Shown one piece after another: positions 54,995-64,000 of a DNA stretch of 64,000 nucleotides (position 1 is its first letter; each line of letters starts with the position of its first letter). Both the position numbers and the translations under genes were made by a program. The stretch spans positions 14,369,178-14,433,177 of the forward strand of contig NC_051074.1 in assembly GCF_004664715.2 (NCBI RefSeq), written 5' to 3'. A model generated the notes under the pieces. It saw only the letters and a list, made by a program, of their open reading frames with translations, was not told the origin of the DNA and did not search any database. This DNA is from Peromyscus leucopus. Taxonomy: Eukaryota > Chordata > Mammalia > Rodentia > Cricetidae.

Positions 54995-57811
54995 TTCATA
55001 TATCTTCATGTTAACTGTATTAACTGCTAATGGTATGAAATATACTGATCTATTATTCTGCCAGTGGTCCTCAGAAGAAATAGGCAAAGTTAAGGATGAC
55101 AAAGCAAATCTAATGTAGATTTGAATGGTCTGGGCAAGAATGAGGACCTAGACACATGGGGGACAAAGAAATAAAGGTGAGAAAAAGCAAAAAGAGGCTA
55201 ATGGCATAGGAGAACTCTGAGAGGAGAGAATATTAGCAGAGAAAACATTTGGGACCCTCAGTCCAGTCGTAGGTAATTCTCTCAATTCAAGTCCGTTGCA
55301 CTATTGTGTCAGTCAGACTGTTTGGTCAGTAATTTTGCAACACAAGTCAGTTGAAGCATGTCACTTCAAAAGTTTTAATTTGAAGCAAATTTCACAAAAT
55401 TGTGTTGGTCTAAAGCCAGACAAGAATGTGTTTGCAGCACCTGTGACTCATCAATTTGACTAAATATTCTTTGAGTGTCTGGCTTTTCTTTTTAAGTACA
55501 TGGTCACAGAAGGCCCTGGCTGTAAGACAGTAGGCACATGACCCACCAGTGGAAGCTTTGATCTGTGATACAGACACCAGCAACACAGGAAGAGATAGTC
55601 TTGTCTGGTTAAAAGGCAACTTTTGTCTGGAAAGTTCGCCTCCAGCAGTACAAAGACCAAAGCAAAATTATTAATAGGACTGTCCAGGGTAAAAGGCCTA
55701 GCTTTTGTAACTGGCTATTGGTCTATGGCATCACACCGTTCCAGTGTTACAAATCAGCCATATATGTGAACCCTTGTATGACATGTAGGAGGTGAGCTGG
55801 TGGAGGGGAGCACATGCATGTCAGATCACACTTAACCCTTCACTCTGTGCCAGGCCCATTCCCATCTGATAACAGTGTCTAGAATAAAAATGGACAGGTT
55901 TTATGAATCATCTTGGGGTAGAGAAAGCCTTCTCCTACCCACTGCTGTCTACCTGGCTATTTACTTTCAGTGAGTAATGCATTTATGTTGGATACAGAAT
56001 AGGGTGAGGGAGGGGGGGAGACATGACATTCTCCAAAGAAAAGGAAAAGGTCAACAGGCTCTAGTGAGGCAGTGTCTTTCTTCGTGCTTCCTTGCATCTC
56101 TTTTCATCCTTCAGGGTCCATGTGACTATTGCACTGGCGCCCTCGAGTTTCTTCTTTGCAGTGAGAACAGAGAGTCTGTGCTGCCACCAAGAGCAGGAGC
56201 AGAGCTCCTTGTGGAAAAAAAATGATGAGGCTGAGCAAACCTTCAGCTTCAGATGCTGCCTTGGTTTTTATTTTCAGTAGAAGTTTGAGTTCTAACAGAA
56301 GGGTTTTGAAATACAAGTGTTCCTATGACTTCTTGAAACCAATTAGAGGCTCTAAATATATAGACACATCTAATAATATGAGTTCTCTGGCAAAAACCAA
56401 TAACGGGTTTTATTGATAAGCAGAGGGCCGGACAGGAACTCTAGGCCATTCTGGCTTTAATAAAACATTAAGTGGTTTAATTAAATCATTTATTCCACCC
56501 TCGGTTCTATTTTTTCAAAAGACAACATAAAAACAAAACAGGTTCTTTTTTTTAGCTGGTTCTCTTTCCTCTATAATTCATTAGGTTAAGTCCATAGATT
56601 GACTTACTGTCCTGCCATAAAGCACTTGTGGCCATTTCAGGAATGCAGCACTTGAGGCAGGATGCAGGCAGGTATTGATCTAAGGGCAACCGCCTCCTTA
56701 TTTTTTCATAAAAGAGGTAGATAGGATTTTTATTTTTAAAGAAAAGCCTATAGAAGGTAGATAAATACAAAGTTTATATTAGACCTGTCATAGCCGTCTT
56801 GACATATCATTAAAATAATTTTAGCTTTTTTGTATGGGAACTTTCTGAAAGGTTTAAGCTATCTAGCATGCATATATGGTAGTTTCCATGTTTAACTTTT
56901 AAATTAATTTTTTATTTTATAAAACTTACCCATGAAAATTGTTTTAAAAGCAAAAGACTTATAAAGGAAATTAACACTAACACATCTTATCCTCCTCATC
57001 ATCCCCACACCCTAGTCTCTGGGCTACTTTAGGTTGAGTATAGATCTCTGTATATAATGATCTTTCATGATCAGGTTAACTCGGGATTAATGTTTTGACC
57101 CTTTATTTATGGGAGAGAAGCCTATGGATATGAGAATGAAGAATAAAAACTGTGAGGTGACACAATCAGTGGAGTGGCATGTGATGGCCACTGCACAGGT
57201 GGTCCTGTCACCTTGATGTGTGACTTCTGCACATAGGCAGTGATGAGTGAACCAGTCATAAGCAGCACGTGGATGGAAGGTAAAGTGAACCATTTGCCAC
57301 TTTCTTGTCTCTTGTTTCCTTGAGGTCATAGTTCTCATAGGATTGACCCTTCTGTCTTTGGAATCTTGTCATCTAAACCTCTGGTGGTCTGTACATGTTC
57401 AATGTAATTCTTCTGACTGTTTTTTTCATCTGTAGTTGGTTGAATTCTTGGGTGTGGAAACAAGAATGAATGTCTATAATTCCTAAAAATTCCTTATTTT
57501 CATCTCTATGCTAACACAATTGTATAAAAATTTTGGTTCCAAGTCAATGTTTGCATTATTATGACTAGGACAATTATATTTTTGCTAAGTTAAATGGCTC
57601 AGAAATAATCCAAGTTCTTCCTCATATAATCTTCATTTTTTTCAGTTACTATGTTTTCATTTATATTGCTTTGTAAGTACTGATTACAATATTTTTCCAT
57701 TATAGCTTGCAATGATCTTTTCCCTCCAAATTCCCACCTGACCAGAGGGTCAATATACTGTTATTTCCTCTCAGATCACTTTCTTGGAGCCCTAGGTCTA
57801 CCTATATTAAT
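54544..57811. other. Repeat-poor stretch with one (TA)n array
   Basis: About 3.3 kb without recognised transposons apart from a TA run at 54950-54992. No frame shows a recognisable protein. Old diverged repeats may be present below what can be recognised by eye. Confidence 0.45.
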
Positions 57812-57817
57812 CTGAAC

Positions 57818-58123
57818 TATTGGTGAAATTATTAAGGCCACTCCACGTAGTTAAAAGGGAGATTTATTTAATGGTGTAACTTACAAATGAAGGGATAGGT
57901 AGGTGGCAGGTTCTGGGAAAGACACAGCGCTGTCTGGCGATGTTCTCTGGAGAACTCTCCTCCATCTACCTCTAGAATCCAGTGTCCAAAACAGGAACGC
58001 AGGGCATCCCAATCTCGGGTCTTCAGGGCTCTCCCTTGGCCCCGCCTTGTAGGCGTGATAGTTACTGAAGCTTTAATGGGGATTGGAACTTCCAGATCAA
58101 AGCTGGAATGGCTACCCACTACA
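57818..58123 (-). mobile_element. Solo ERV2-type LTR with perfect 6-bp target duplication
   Basis: 306 bp. The minus strand reads TGTAGTGGGTAGCCATTCC...TTTCACCAATA, flanked by CTGAAC at 57812-57817 and 58124-58129. It contains CTATCACGCCTACAAGGCGG, CCGAGATTGGGATGCCCTGC and an AATAAA in ATTAAATAAATCTCCC near the 3' end. Retained CpGs and the perfect duplication suggest a young insertion. It ends in TA rather than CA. The 83-codon minus frame here is incidental. Confidence 0.87.
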
Positions 58124-58129
58124 CTGAAC

Positions 58130-58787
58130 CATTCGTTTTCAGTTCAATGATGAAGAGTCCTTGTCTTCTGAATGCCATAGTCTAGTTGCTCTTCGTTAAT
58201 ACACCCTTGCTTTGCTTGATTAAACCTTCCAAAGAAAAGTAGGAATTTCTACTTCCCTTAGGTCAGTCTTCCTCTTTTCCTCAGCAAATGGTGGTATTTC
58301 ATTGCCTCCTCACAGTTCTGTAGAGTCACTGGCTTGCTTTGGCCAATAAACTATGAGTAGGAGTCATATGTATGTACCATTGGTCAAAGCAATTTCTTTC
58401 TCCAAGGAGGAAGCCATGTGTTAAGAAGATTTAAAAAAAATATTCTGATTGCTAAGGGCCACAGAAATGTTTAACCTTATAAGGTCTCCTGGATTCTAAG
58501 AGATAAGCTTTTCAGTGTTAAGTAACTGAGGTTTTGGCATTCCTTAAAACACTCTCTCTCCCAATTCATAAACTGGGCATTTTTGATTGGTAGTTTGGTT
58601 GAATATTGAATTTGGGATTATAGATAAATCTGACACTATAATGATTTCTACCAATTTGGATATATCCTAGACTTTCTGAGTTCTCATAGCAAATCTTCTA
58701 TATTTTGTGTTTAGAAACTTTACAGTGCTATGCCATCTGATCAGTCTCTTATTCTTTGGTTGTTGTTGGTCATTTAATATATTCTGA
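58130..58787. other. No recognised feature
   Basis: AT-rich sequence without recognised repeats. Confidence 0.5.
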
Positions 58788-58913
58788 TATCTATCTATCA
58801 TCTATCTATCTATCTATCATCTATCTATCTATCATTTATCTATCTATATCTATCATGTATGTATATACAGAGAGACAGAGACAAAGAGACAGAAAGAGAC
58901 AGAGACAGAGACA
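58788..58913. repeat. TATC array followed by an AGAGAC array
   Basis: TATC units with ATC interruptions to about 58855, then AGAGACAGAGAC-type units from 58869. Confidence 0.97.
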
Positions 58914-59622
58914 AAGGGGGGTCATTTTGGAGAGCTGTGTCCTTAATTATCTTAGTAAAGTTTATGTCTTTGATAATTTTAATTTTTTTTTGTTTCTATA
59001 CTTTCTGTAATTTGGATGTCAGGTAACTTGGAATTTTGTTGTCTTTTCCTCACAGTTTTCTCTTATTTTGTATTTCTTTTATCTTTTATTCTATGTGTTG
59101 AGGAAATCCTCAATTTTATCTTCCAATCTTTTACTGAATTAAGAGTTTAGATATCCAGATACCTTGGCTTCTCAGGAAACTGAGGCAGGAAGATTTTGAG
59201 TTTGAGGCCAATCTGGGAGACATAGCAATATCATTCCCCTGAAAGATCTGTTTTATCTCATAAAAGTTCTTTTTTGTTATTTTTATGTTGTATGAAATTC
59301 TGTTTTTACTTCCCAGAGAACATAGTTTATATACTTTTAATTGATTGTACTCCCTGGGTTGTATCAAATTTTAAGTTCATTTGTTTGTTTTTTTACTTTT
59401 AAAACATCTTTAATTTTGGAAATTTCTTTAAATAACTGAGTGACAACTCACTAGCTCATAAGTCATGTTTATGCATTAAGATCCTAATCAGAATCTGTGT
59501 GCTTGGGGATGGTTGTTCACCTTGGCAGTGGATTAGTGGACCAGCCCTCTGAGTAAGATGATGCTGCAAAATGCTAGAACTTTCATGTAAATTTGTGATA
59601 ACAATTAAAGTCCCTTCACGAA
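58914..59622. other. No gene; B1-like fragment
   Basis: A 7SL/B1-like piece lies at about 59150-59232 (CTTGGCTTCTCAGGAAACTG, AGGCAGGAAGATTTTGAGTT, TGAGGCCAATCTGGGAG). The rest is AT-rich and unassigned. Confidence 0.5.
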
Positions 59623-60112
59623 TTAGTGAGGATTCTCTAGAAAACAGAACCAACATAATGAATATACTAAAAGTGTTTTTGTTAGATTGGCTCGCACTAT
59701 AGTTCTGGGTAGTTAAACAATGTGTGGCTCACAGAGAGAGGTAAAGAATCCAGTGGTTGCTCAGTCCACAAGGCTGGATATCTCATTAGTCCTAGTAGAC
59801 ATTATCAGGTCTGGACGATTTTTGGAAAGCTGTTGTCTTCAGTCTATGTTGGAAGCCTAAAGAAGTCAGTTCTAATGCCAACAGAGGAATGCAGCACTGG
59901 CAGCCACAGAATAAATGGAATTGTCAGGTCAAATGGAGAGAAGAAGGTACAAAGCAAAGTACCTTCTTCTGTGTCCTTTTGTCTGGAGCCATTGGAAGTT
60001 TCCACCACATTTATGGTGGAAAGACCCTCACAGGAATGCCCATTCACTTTGTCTTTTCACTGATTCCAAATCTATTTAAGTTGACAACCAAGATTAGCCA
60101 TTGTACTTTCCT
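59623..60112 (-). mobile_element. MaLR-like LTR, antisense
   Basis: Plus-strand AGTGAGGATTCTCTAGAAAA and CAGAACCAACATAATGAATA are antisense to the 3' end seen at 52360. TTTAAGTTGACAACCAAGAT is antisense to the GTCAACTTGA start seen at 51510. CACCCTCACAGG-like ACCCTCACAGGAATGCCCAT lies between. The 113-codon plus frame is incidental. Confidence 0.75.
59940..59969. repeat. Perfect 11-bp hairpin
   Basis: Arms GAAGAAGGTAC and GTACCTTCTTC are separated by an 8-nt loop (AAAGCAAA). It lies inside the antisense MaLR-like LTR. Confidence 0.95.
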
Positions 60113-60229
60113 AATACTTGTAGATCACCTCATAGCATTGTTTCTATATTGCTTATTATACTGTCTTTCCTCAGTCAAAGAGTAATCTAAGAGAATGTTG
60201 AGGTACAAAATGAAGCCAGAGGATAAGGA

Positions 60230-60525
60230 GGAGTGTTATATAATGCTGTCTTCTGGACATGACATCACTGTTGCACTCATGAACTCATGGGAGCTGTGTC
60301 TACCTGCACAAGGAAAAGCTATTCCAAATCTCAGCATGGATAGGGAAAGGCTCCTGGGCCCAACCACTAACTGAGGAGATATTAGCAGTGGAAGGCTGCT
60401 GGAAAAAGAAGAGTCATTTGACTTTGGGGTGTGGCCATTGGTAAGTTGCCCATGCTCCAACAGATGGCTCTATGCCTAGATACATATAGGTAGCATATTT
60501 GGGATTAGTTGGATGGATGGATATA

Positions 60526-60568
<43 letters not shown>

Positions 60569-60570
60569 TC
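60230..60570 (+). mobile_element. L1 3' UTR segment
   Basis: ATAATGCTGTCTTCTGGACA, GACATCACTGTTGCACTCAT, GGAGCTGTGTCTACCTGCAC, TTTGGGGTGTGGCCATTGGT and TAAGTTGCCCATGCTCCAAC are typical rodent L1 3' UTR blocks. An AC array closes it (60528-60567). Confidence 0.8.
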
Positions 60571-61229
60571 AGACTAATGTAAAAGTTAAACAGACATCTC
60601 AGTAAGCAGGGAGCAGTTAGTTGGGAAGAAAATGTTACTCAAGGCTCCACTGGAGAATCATCTTAGGTGAGGACTCTTTGGAAGCTTCCCAGGTTCAACC
60701 CATGATGTGAAGTCCCTCAGCTATGGCAAACTGGGAGGATGGCACTGGTGGAGGTCCAGAAGGTTGAGAGTGTTGGCCAGTGGCTAGCACTGACAGCCAG
60801 GCATGTAGCTCAGCAATGGTGCTGGGATTTTAACAGTACATGAAGTCAGGCCATACAGGTCAAAGTCCTCTTGCTGATGAATATAAAAAAGAAGCTAGAG
60901 AAATCGGGTCTCAGGAATGCACAGTGATGTGATCCTAGGGGACACTTCCAAAGACACTCAATTTTTATATCATTTTTTTGGGTTGTAGCTTTGTGCTATC
61001 CTGCTCACAGCTTGGGCTGGTTGACTAACATATCAACCCCACCTTGACATTAGTTCATTAGCATAGCTCAAGGCCTGGCTTGGCTTTGGTGCATATCTGA
61101 GCTACCTGGTGACAGGCTATCTTATAGAAATTACATTTTTCTAAGTAATACAAAATGTTTTTTAAGTTACACAAAAATGGTTTCACTTATGTTCTTAACA
61201 ATACATGCACACGTGCACACACGAGAGCA
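60571..61229. other. Unassigned segment between two L1 3' UTR parts
   Basis: Sequence that I cannot name, separating the 3' UTR body from the tail at 61230. It may be a later insertion or an unfamiliar part of the UTR. Confidence 0.4.
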
Positions 61230-61375
61230 TAAAGTTAGCAGAAGATGGGTTATTAGGGAATCAGAGTTGGTGGGAGGAATAGGGGGTGGATATTATAAAA
61301 ATAGATTATGTATAATTATGAAATTCTCAAATAATAAATAATTATATTAAAAATAAAGGAGTAAAACATTATGAA
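61230..61375 (+). mobile_element. L1 3' tail
   Basis: A GGTGGGAGGAATAGGGGGTG block, then TGAAATTCTCAAATAATAAA and an A/T-rich end. These are standard for the extreme 3' end of rodent L1. Confidence 0.75.
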
Positions 61376-62134
61376 AATATTATTGCACTAACTCCTATTG
61401 ACCCCAGGGACTGCCTCCCAGGGTTGATTATATTTTATCCAAACTCCACTCTTCTTTCATTTTGATTCCTATAAACCTACAACACTGAAATTTCAGGTCA
61501 CTGATCTACTTTGTACCATTTTGTTCCCAGTTCCTAGCCTAGAGTATGGCACATTAGAGGCTCCAAGGCCATTTAAAGAGTTGGCTAATGCTCTCTGTCA
61601 TCTAAGTCGAGAAAGAAACCTTTGCAAATGGCAGTTCAGTCAACATTCAAGTATTAGTCTGTGAACTGAGAAACAAAATAATTCTTTGCTTGTTTAACTT
61701 TCTGTGTTATTTTTAATGAGATGATTCTATTTATGGATTCTCCATCTGCACATATTTTCCTGAACAGTCCCAAGCAATTAGCTTCCAGGAATATTAGTGT
61801 GTGACAAACTTCTCTTTTCCAGATGTTCTTGCTCTTACCTGCTATAGTAACCACTTCTTAAGAATTTATAGGCAATGCCTTGCAATGCCTCTTCAATATT
61901 TGAGTCCAAGATAAAGCAGTTTTCTCATGTCTTTATGAGAAGAAAACGTATTGGGTCTCACCCATGACCAAAACTACTTATACAAATTCTGTTCATTTTC
62001 AACTACAAATTAAAATCATAGTAACTTACATTGAAATTCTAATGGCTGACAATTGTTTCTAGCTATCAATGATTGTACTAAACTTTCATACTTAATTTGC
62101 CTATAACAAGTTTATAGGCTAAGTACTATTTCTT

Positions 62135-62135
<1 letters not shown>
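61376..62135. other. No recognised feature
   Basis: Unique-looking AT-rich sequence with short open frames. Confidence 0.5.

Positions 62136-62173
<38 letters not shown>
62136..62173. repeat. (TG)n microsatellite
   Basis: A TG run of about 38 bp at the tail side of the adjacent SINE. Confidence 0.97.
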
Positions 62174-62174
<1 letters not shown>

Positions 62175-62460
62175 TATACATATGTGCATTTGTGGTACAC
62201 ATGAGGTTAGAGGACAACCTCATTGCCTTGGTCTTCCAAGAAAGGCTTTTAGGGTTTTGTTTTGTTTTTTCAGTTCAGATGCTGGCTACCCATTCTGTGA
62301 GCTTCCAGGGATTCTTGTCTCTGCCTACCGTTTCCTACAGGAGTATTCAGATAACAAATGCCCACTATTATATCCAGCTGCATGTGAGTTCTGAGGATTT
62401 GAATTCAGGTCCTGATGCTTGTATAACATGCACTTTATGCCCTCAGAGAGCTGCAGCGTC
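62175..62460 (-). repeat. B3-type SINE
   Basis: Plus-strand GAGGTTAGAGGACAACCTCA, CAGATGCTGGCTACCCATTC, CAGCTGCATGTGAGTTCTGA and GGATTTGAATTCAGGTCCTG, with a degenerate CTCAGAGAGCTGC end. These are antisense landmarks of a B3 element with its tail at the TG array. Confidence 0.82.
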
Positions 62461-62779
62461 AAGTGCAGTTCTAAGATACCAAGTACAGAACTAATCTTGC
62501 AGTAGGAATGCTCCTATCCTGTTACTTTCTATTTCAGACTCAGTCTTGAACATCTGAATTTGATCACATCTGGATAAGTTGTGATAGGAGTTTGGGATGT
62601 GTCTACCACTGCTTCCTAGCTATGTGGTAGAGAGGAGTAAAAAAAGAAAAGGGCACTAGAATAGCAAGTCACCCCCCAGCACATGATAGAGCTTCACTGA
62701 TAGCATTGTCTTAAGCTTGTTCTAGCTAGAGGCAATTTGTCTATAGCAAATTTGCTGATGCTTCCTCGAACACTTCTCT
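62461..62779. other. No recognised feature
   Basis: About 300 bp of unassigned sequence. Confidence 0.5.
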
Positions 62780-63140
62780 CTTCATTAGGGTTTCTATTGT
62801 TGTGAAGAGATACCATGATGATGGCAACTCTTATAAAGGAAAACTTCTAACTGGGGTGGCTTACAGTTTCAGAGGTTTAGTCCATTATCATCATGGTGGG
62901 TGGTGTGCCGGCAGACAGGGTGCTCGAGAAGGAACTGAGAGTTCTACATGTTGTTCCACAGGCAACAGGAAGTGAACTGTATCTACAATGAGCATAGCTT
63001 GAGAATAGGAATCCTCAATGCCCACCTTCACAGTGACACAACTCCTCCAACAAGGCCACACCTATTCCAACAGAGCCACACCTCCTAACAGTGCCACTCC
63101 CTGTGAGCTTATGGAGGCCCATTACATTCAAACTACCATA
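62780..63140 (-). mobile_element. Solo MaLR-type LTR, family of the 43633 provirus
   Basis: Plus-strand TTAGGGTTTCTATTGTTGTG, AAGAGATACCATGATGATGG, CAACTCTTATAAAGGAAAAC, TCCATTATCATCATGGTGGG, CACAGTGACACAACTCCTCC and CATTCAAACTACCATA are antisense to the provirus LTR in the same order. Its U3 end abuts LTR copy E. Confidence 0.87.
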
Positions 63141-63495
63141 GCTGGAGTTTTCTCCAGTCCTGCCTGGCCCACGGTCAGGACAAATCTCTCTCACCCGCCA
63201 GTCCAGCAGCTGCTTAGACCCAACACAGAGACTTATATTGCTTACAAACTGTATGGCTGCAGCAGGCTTCTTGTTATCTAGTTCTTCTATCTTAAATTAA
63301 CTCATTTCTATAAATCTATATCTTGCCATATGGCTCTTGGCTTACCAGTATCTTACATGTTGGTACTCATGGTGGTGGCTGGCAGCATCTCTCTGACCCA
63401 GCCTTCCTGTTCCCAGAATTCTTTTCTCTTATGCTAGCCTATACTTCCTGCCTGGCCAATCAGCATTTTATTTATATAGAGCAATATCCACAGCA
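63141..63495 (-). mobile_element. Solo ERV2-type LTR, five-copy family, copy E
   Basis: Plus strand TAGCTGGAGTTTTCTCC...ATATCCACAGCA. Minus-strand family blocks are AAATAAAATGCTGATTGGCC, GGCAGGAAGTATAGGCTAGC and GTTGGGTCTAAGCAGCTGCT. The expected terminal TG on the left is missing or mutated, and no target duplication is seen. The left end merges with the MaLR LTR. Confidence 0.85.
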
Positions 63496-63689
63496 CTTAG
63501 AATGCTGCAGTTTAAAGCAATAGGTTCACAATAAGACAGATTCAGATGGAATACTTTACAATATCTGTAAAAATGTGCATAGGCTTGGAAGAGAGAGAAA
63601 AAGGAATATATACAGTTATATAAAGAAATAGATAGTTTTAAAAATTAAGTCTTTAAAGAGACAGTAAAATTAATATAGGTCTCCGATGA
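63496..63689. other. A-rich segment, possibly retroviral interior
   Basis: A/T-rich plus-strand sequence leading into the retroviral-like segment. No gene is recognised. Confidence 0.4.
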
Positions 63690-64000
63690 CACCATGGCCC
63701 AGATGATCCAAAATCCAGAACAGTTTCAAGGCAACTGGCTCAGACAATATACCCTCACGGACTACTCCATAAGTCTAAAATTTTCTTTGTGTCCCCATAA
63801 GATTCAGTGCCCCTCTCCTGCAGGAAGTGGTAAGAAAAGCTATGCCCAAATTCCCAAATATACCAAGGTGGCTTTGGACATGAGATTGGCTCACTCCTTC
63901 TCTAAACACAATCATATTTTTTAAAAAAAAAGAGGTTGAGAGATTCTTGTGTCTCATATCAGAAAATACCACAAGATCTTACTCATTTTTGCCATCTGAA
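63690..64000 (+). mobile_element. Endogenous retrovirus interior fragment, runs off the window
   Basis: A segment around 63720-63870 aligns by eye with 13430-13600: CAGTTTCAAGGCAACTGGCT against CAATTTCAAGATGGCTGGCT, then AAAATTTTCTTT, CCCC...CCCTCTCCTGCAGGAAGT against CACCCCCAGACAGCAGGAAG, and AAATTCCCAAATAT against ACATTTCCAAGAG. At 13.4 kb this segment lies upstream of a polypurine tract and 3' LTR, so an LTR may lie just beyond the window. No coding frame is intact. Confidence 0.6.

Noticed and set aside
59722..60185. Overlapping 113- and 98-codon plus-strand frames
   Set aside because: They lie antisense inside a MaLR-like LTR.

Overview
The window looks like a stretch of rodent nuclear DNA, and I find no intact protein-coding gene, tRNA, rRNA or CRISPR array in it. 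The rodent call rests on SINEs of the B1, B2/B3, B4 and ID types, L1 pieces with rodent-type 3' UTRs, MaLR (ORR1/MT-like) LTRs, a URR1 DNA transposon and many long CA, GA and TATC microsatellites. Several LTR families, especially one present five times, resemble families I associate with cricetid rodents (hamsters, voles, deer mice) rather than Mus or Rattus. That narrower call is inference. The longest open frames lie inside microsatellites, LTRs or antisense L1, so the window is best read as intergenic or intronic.

Layout. 1-12 kb: an L1 tail, B1s, MaLR LTRs, a solo ERV2-type LTR (2273-2728), a TC/CA/GA microsatellite cluster near 7.2-7.7 kb and a second LTR (11744-12233). 12-15 kb: old L1 pieces split by a 5'-truncated endogenous retrovirus that keeps the 3' end of its interior, a polypurine tract and a 3' LTR. 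18.5-26.6 kb: one large L1 in the 5'-inverted (twin-primed) arrangement, later invaded by four solo LTRs and one URR1. 26.6-34 kb: B1s, MaLR pieces, an antisense L1 3' UTR and microsatellites. 34-39.4 kb: the most repeat-poor part, with a small CpG cluster at 34.16-34.54 kb. 39.4-46.2 kb: a solo gammaretrovirus-like LTR with a 4-bp target duplication, an ORR1 LTR, B4 and ID SINEs, and a MaLR provirus with two LTRs, itself invaded by an ERV2-type LTR. 46-64 kb: more MaLR LTRs, L1 tails, SINEs, a complete solo LTR (57818-58123), abutting LTRs at 63.14 kb and a retroviral interior fragment running off the right edge.

The window records layered insertion rather than genes acting together. Nesting gives relative ages: L1 and MaLR are oldest, and the ERV2-type LTRs, several with perfect 6-bp target duplications, are among the youngest. 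No previously undescribed functional system is evident. The most useful leads are the twin-primed L1 with its insertions, the hairpin and repeat arrays at the 3' end of the retroviral interior, the CpG cluster, and a pair of diverged repeats of unknown family. All repeat names come from recognition by eye, not from a database search.
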